From assembly GCA_021464525.1 (NCBI GenBank), contig JADRCO010001266.1:1-20787 (forward strand): 20,787 nt of DNA. Reading direction: 5' to 3'. Both the position numbers and the translations under genes were made by a program. Shown here piece after piece: positions 18,920-20,787 of the stretch. Source of the stretch: Rhizophagus sp. LPA8_4_AMF. Its lineage: Eukaryota; Glomeromycota; Glomeromycetes; Glomerales; Glomeraceae. Position 1 is the stretch's first letter; every line of letters starts with the position of its first letter. The notes under the pieces were generated by a model, which did not search any database, was not told the origin of the DNA, and saw only the letters and a program-made list of their open reading frames with translations.

Positions 18920-19877
18920 ACAATTTTCTGTTATTACTACCCATAATATCTTCTTCGCCCTCATTACTACCATAATTAACTAATTTAAATTTACGCTTGT
19001 CACATTTAGTTATACTAAACTTTTTTCAATTTCTATTACTTCTTCACAACGTTTTATCATATTTTTTCCCTCACTTGATTTAAATATTCAGAACATATTG
19101 ACAAGAATATTTTACTATCAACTATTAGAACTGGTCTCTTAAAATACTATCATTGACAATTCCTCTTGTTAGTTCTCGTAAAAAGGATTCTCCGAACATA
19201 ATATATGAAGGTGTCGATACAATATCCAACATTTTGGTTTCTATGTTTATATCTATCTTGTTTTCTAAACAAGCTTTGTTAACACATTCCATCCATATTG
19301 AATGTTCGTTGTATTTATTTTTTGAGCACGTCCAAATATGATCCCAGTCTTCATTCTCTATCGAACATCTGATACATTTCTCTGATATTATACCGTAAGC
19401 TTCCCGTTTAAATAATATCTGATATACTGGTAAAATTTGTAAAAAATTTTTGAACCTAAAACTTCGTATTTGTGTATCATCAGTTACGTTAGCCGTAAAT
19501 TTGTCGTTAGACATTTCATTCTTTAACAATATGAAAGTATAATTCCAATTAACATTATAACATTTATTAATTACAAATAGATTTTTGGGCAAATCTAAAT
19601 TCACAAATTCGGTCTTGTTATATATACGAATTTTTTTTGCCCCAATTAAGAAGGTTCCTATCAATATTACTATTATTCCATTTTACTGTAAATTAAATTC
19701 ATCTACTAAGAAAGCATTCATTTTTATGTTAACATTTTCTAACTTAAGGTATGAATCATTTAATTCTTTCTTCATTGCTTCCATTTTAATCCCAAAATCT
19801 TTGTCATCGCACTTTGATTCTGTTGGAAATGTTGTACATAAATTTTTCTCCTGTATTATTTGCTTTAGAAATTTCAA
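18920..19877 (-). mobile_element. LINE-like retrotransposon 3' relic with RT-type zinc knuckle
   Basis: The main open stretch is 19125-19682 (minus). It contains WNYTFILLKNEMSND, FRFKNFLQILPVYQ and the knuckle CIRCSIENEDWDHIWTC (C-x2-C-x8-H-x3-C), the pattern of the zinc-binding region found after reverse transcriptase/RNase H in LINE-type elements; the HIWTC ending is typical of those I know from Rhizophagus. Upstream the same frame continues to 19877 across a single TAA at 19683-19685 (a charged, coiled-coil-like KMEAMKKELNDSYLKLENVN). Downstream, after stops, frames at about 18920-19090 read RCEEVIEIEKSL and KCDKRKFKLVNYGSNEGEED, resembling the tail of the same family. No reverse transcriptase motif lies in the window, so the element is 5'-truncated or diverged beyond recognition. 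Plus-strand frames here are shadows. Confidence 0.6.
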
Positions 19878-20175
19878 ATAAATATAATTTTTGTAATATA
19901 ATTCTTTTCTGTTACTTGTTTTGTAGAGGAGAAATTTTCTAAAATTATTTTATATTTTTATCAATTGCTATAGTAACAACTTTGTAATCACTAATCAGGT
20001 AATAAATATCACTAACCCCAAAATAATTCCTATGATCGTACTCTTAAATTCTTTACTTAGTAAATCATCTTTAAAGTTAGATCTAAAGTTGTGACCCTTA
20101 ATAGTTTTGTTTTTAATTTCATTATAAAAAACATTTTAAACTTTACCATCGCTTTGATGGTCTATTTTAGTAATA

Positions 20176-20390
20176 TTAGTCGCAATAATTATTTTCCCAT
20201 TGAATGTTTTCAGAAAAACCGCAAAAATATTCAAGCCATAACGAGATATCATCTATTTCATCAATTTCCATATTATTATTATCCTTAATTATCTCATTTC
20301 TGAATATTAAAATTTCATTTTTGACATATAAATTATTCAAACTTTCGTATGGCTTTATCACAATGTCACCTTTCTCTAAAAGCAGAAAAT
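20176..20390 (-). pseudogene. Short acidic open frame, unknown
   Basis: The frame reads EKGDIVIKPYESLNNLYVKN, then LIFRNEIIKDNNNMEIDEID, then WLEYFCGFSENIQWENNY, and stops at 20176. A CTTTTAG just before the GAGAAAGG could be a 3' splice site. Composition is protein-like. It could be an upstream part of the LINE-like relic (same strand) or a separate gene piece. Between 19900 and 20170 only broken minus-strand frames are seen. Confidence 0.3.
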
Positions 20391-20521
20391 GAATTTATAG
20401 AGATATTTAAGAATAGTATTTTTGAAAGTGAGTATTTTGAGTGTAATAGATTTATATTATAATTGAGTGCATAAACGTTAAAAATAAAATTTTAACGGAA
20501 GGAAAGAGAGGTTTTTGTTAA

Positions 20522-20674
20522 TTAGTAGGATGGTGTATTAGAAAAAAGAATTTAGAAGGACAGGTTAACGAAGTAAGATTTGATGTTAATTACGATACTA
20601 GAGAAGAAAACGAATTTAAGATAATTTTAAGAAGTTTATTAATAAGTTTATTATTAATAGAAAATAGAGTATGA
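20522..20674 (+). pseudogene. Short open frame at window end, unknown
   Basis: A 50-codon plus-strand frame with no start Met: LVGWCIRKKNLEGQVNEVRF, then DVNYDTREENEFKIILRSLL, ending ISLLLIENRV. The mix of charged and aliphatic residues is more protein-like than chance frames nearby, and upstream (20381-20450) another frame reads ENEFIEIFKNSIFESEYFEC. They may be relics of one coding region running on beyond the window. No family is recognised. Confidence 0.25.
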
Positions 20675-20787
20675 TTTTTTGGGGAATAAATAAGAACGTG
20701 ATTAATTTGATTCAAGGTTTTTATTAGAAATTTGAATTATAGGAAAAAATTAGATGAGGAATTTTTTATGGAATTATTGTTTATTGA

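Noticed and set aside
1-20787. tRNA or rRNA genes
   Set aside because: I saw no cloverleaf pattern with the conserved T-loop (GGTTCGA type) and no rRNA-like conserved blocks. A tRNA scan would settle it.

Overview
The window looks like AT-rich nuclear DNA of an arbuscular mycorrhizal fungus (Glomeromycotina, most like Rhizophagus). The grounds are short GT-AG introns of 64-93 bases, an F-box protein of the divergent type expanded in those fungi (starting MACSRIFSGEIPEL), a tandem array of BTB-BACK-TLDc genes (another family expanded there), and a dense litter of hairpin and transposon relics. This is recognition by eye; no search was run.

Layout. Bases 1-1560 hold small tandem repeats and one long fold-back hairpin (935-1117). 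Bases 1568-3730 hold a decayed, apparently multi-exon reading frame of unknown family, invaded near its start by elements with GTTAAC-containing ends (1634-2181). A small hairpin lies at 4285-4344. Bases 4724-6308 (minus) hold an F-box gene split in two frames by one homopolymer. Bases 6309-9730 have no convincing gene but contain an excellent long palindrome (8064-8140). Bases 9734-16620 hold three head-to-tail BTB-BACK-TLDc copies. Copy 1 (9874-11379) is a pseudogene, while copies 2 (12572-14087) and 3 (15001-16557) are intact two-exon genes of 483 and 487 residues. All three share a promoter block: a CCAATCGGAGTT box, a TATA-like element, an identical 15-mer and a pyrimidine tract next to the start codon. 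Bases 16735-17096 are a TTAA-flanked MITE. Bases 17759-17968 are a lysine/arginine-rich coding relic. Bases 18245-18641 are a less AT-rich candidate gene start with a TATA box and an upstream ORF, which seems cut off. Bases 18920-19877 (minus) are the 3' tail of a LINE-like element with a reverse-transcriptase-type zinc knuckle, followed by unexplained degraded frames to the end.

Functionally, the window offers two intact BTB-TLDc proteins, one near-intact F-box protein, and relics. BTB proteins (through Cul3) and F-box proteins (through SCF) are both candidate substrate adaptors for ubiquitin ligases, but nothing shows that these particular proteins work together. The dominant theme is gene birth and death: recent tandem duplication with a shared promoter, one copy decaying by single-base indels, and repeated small-transposon insertion around it.
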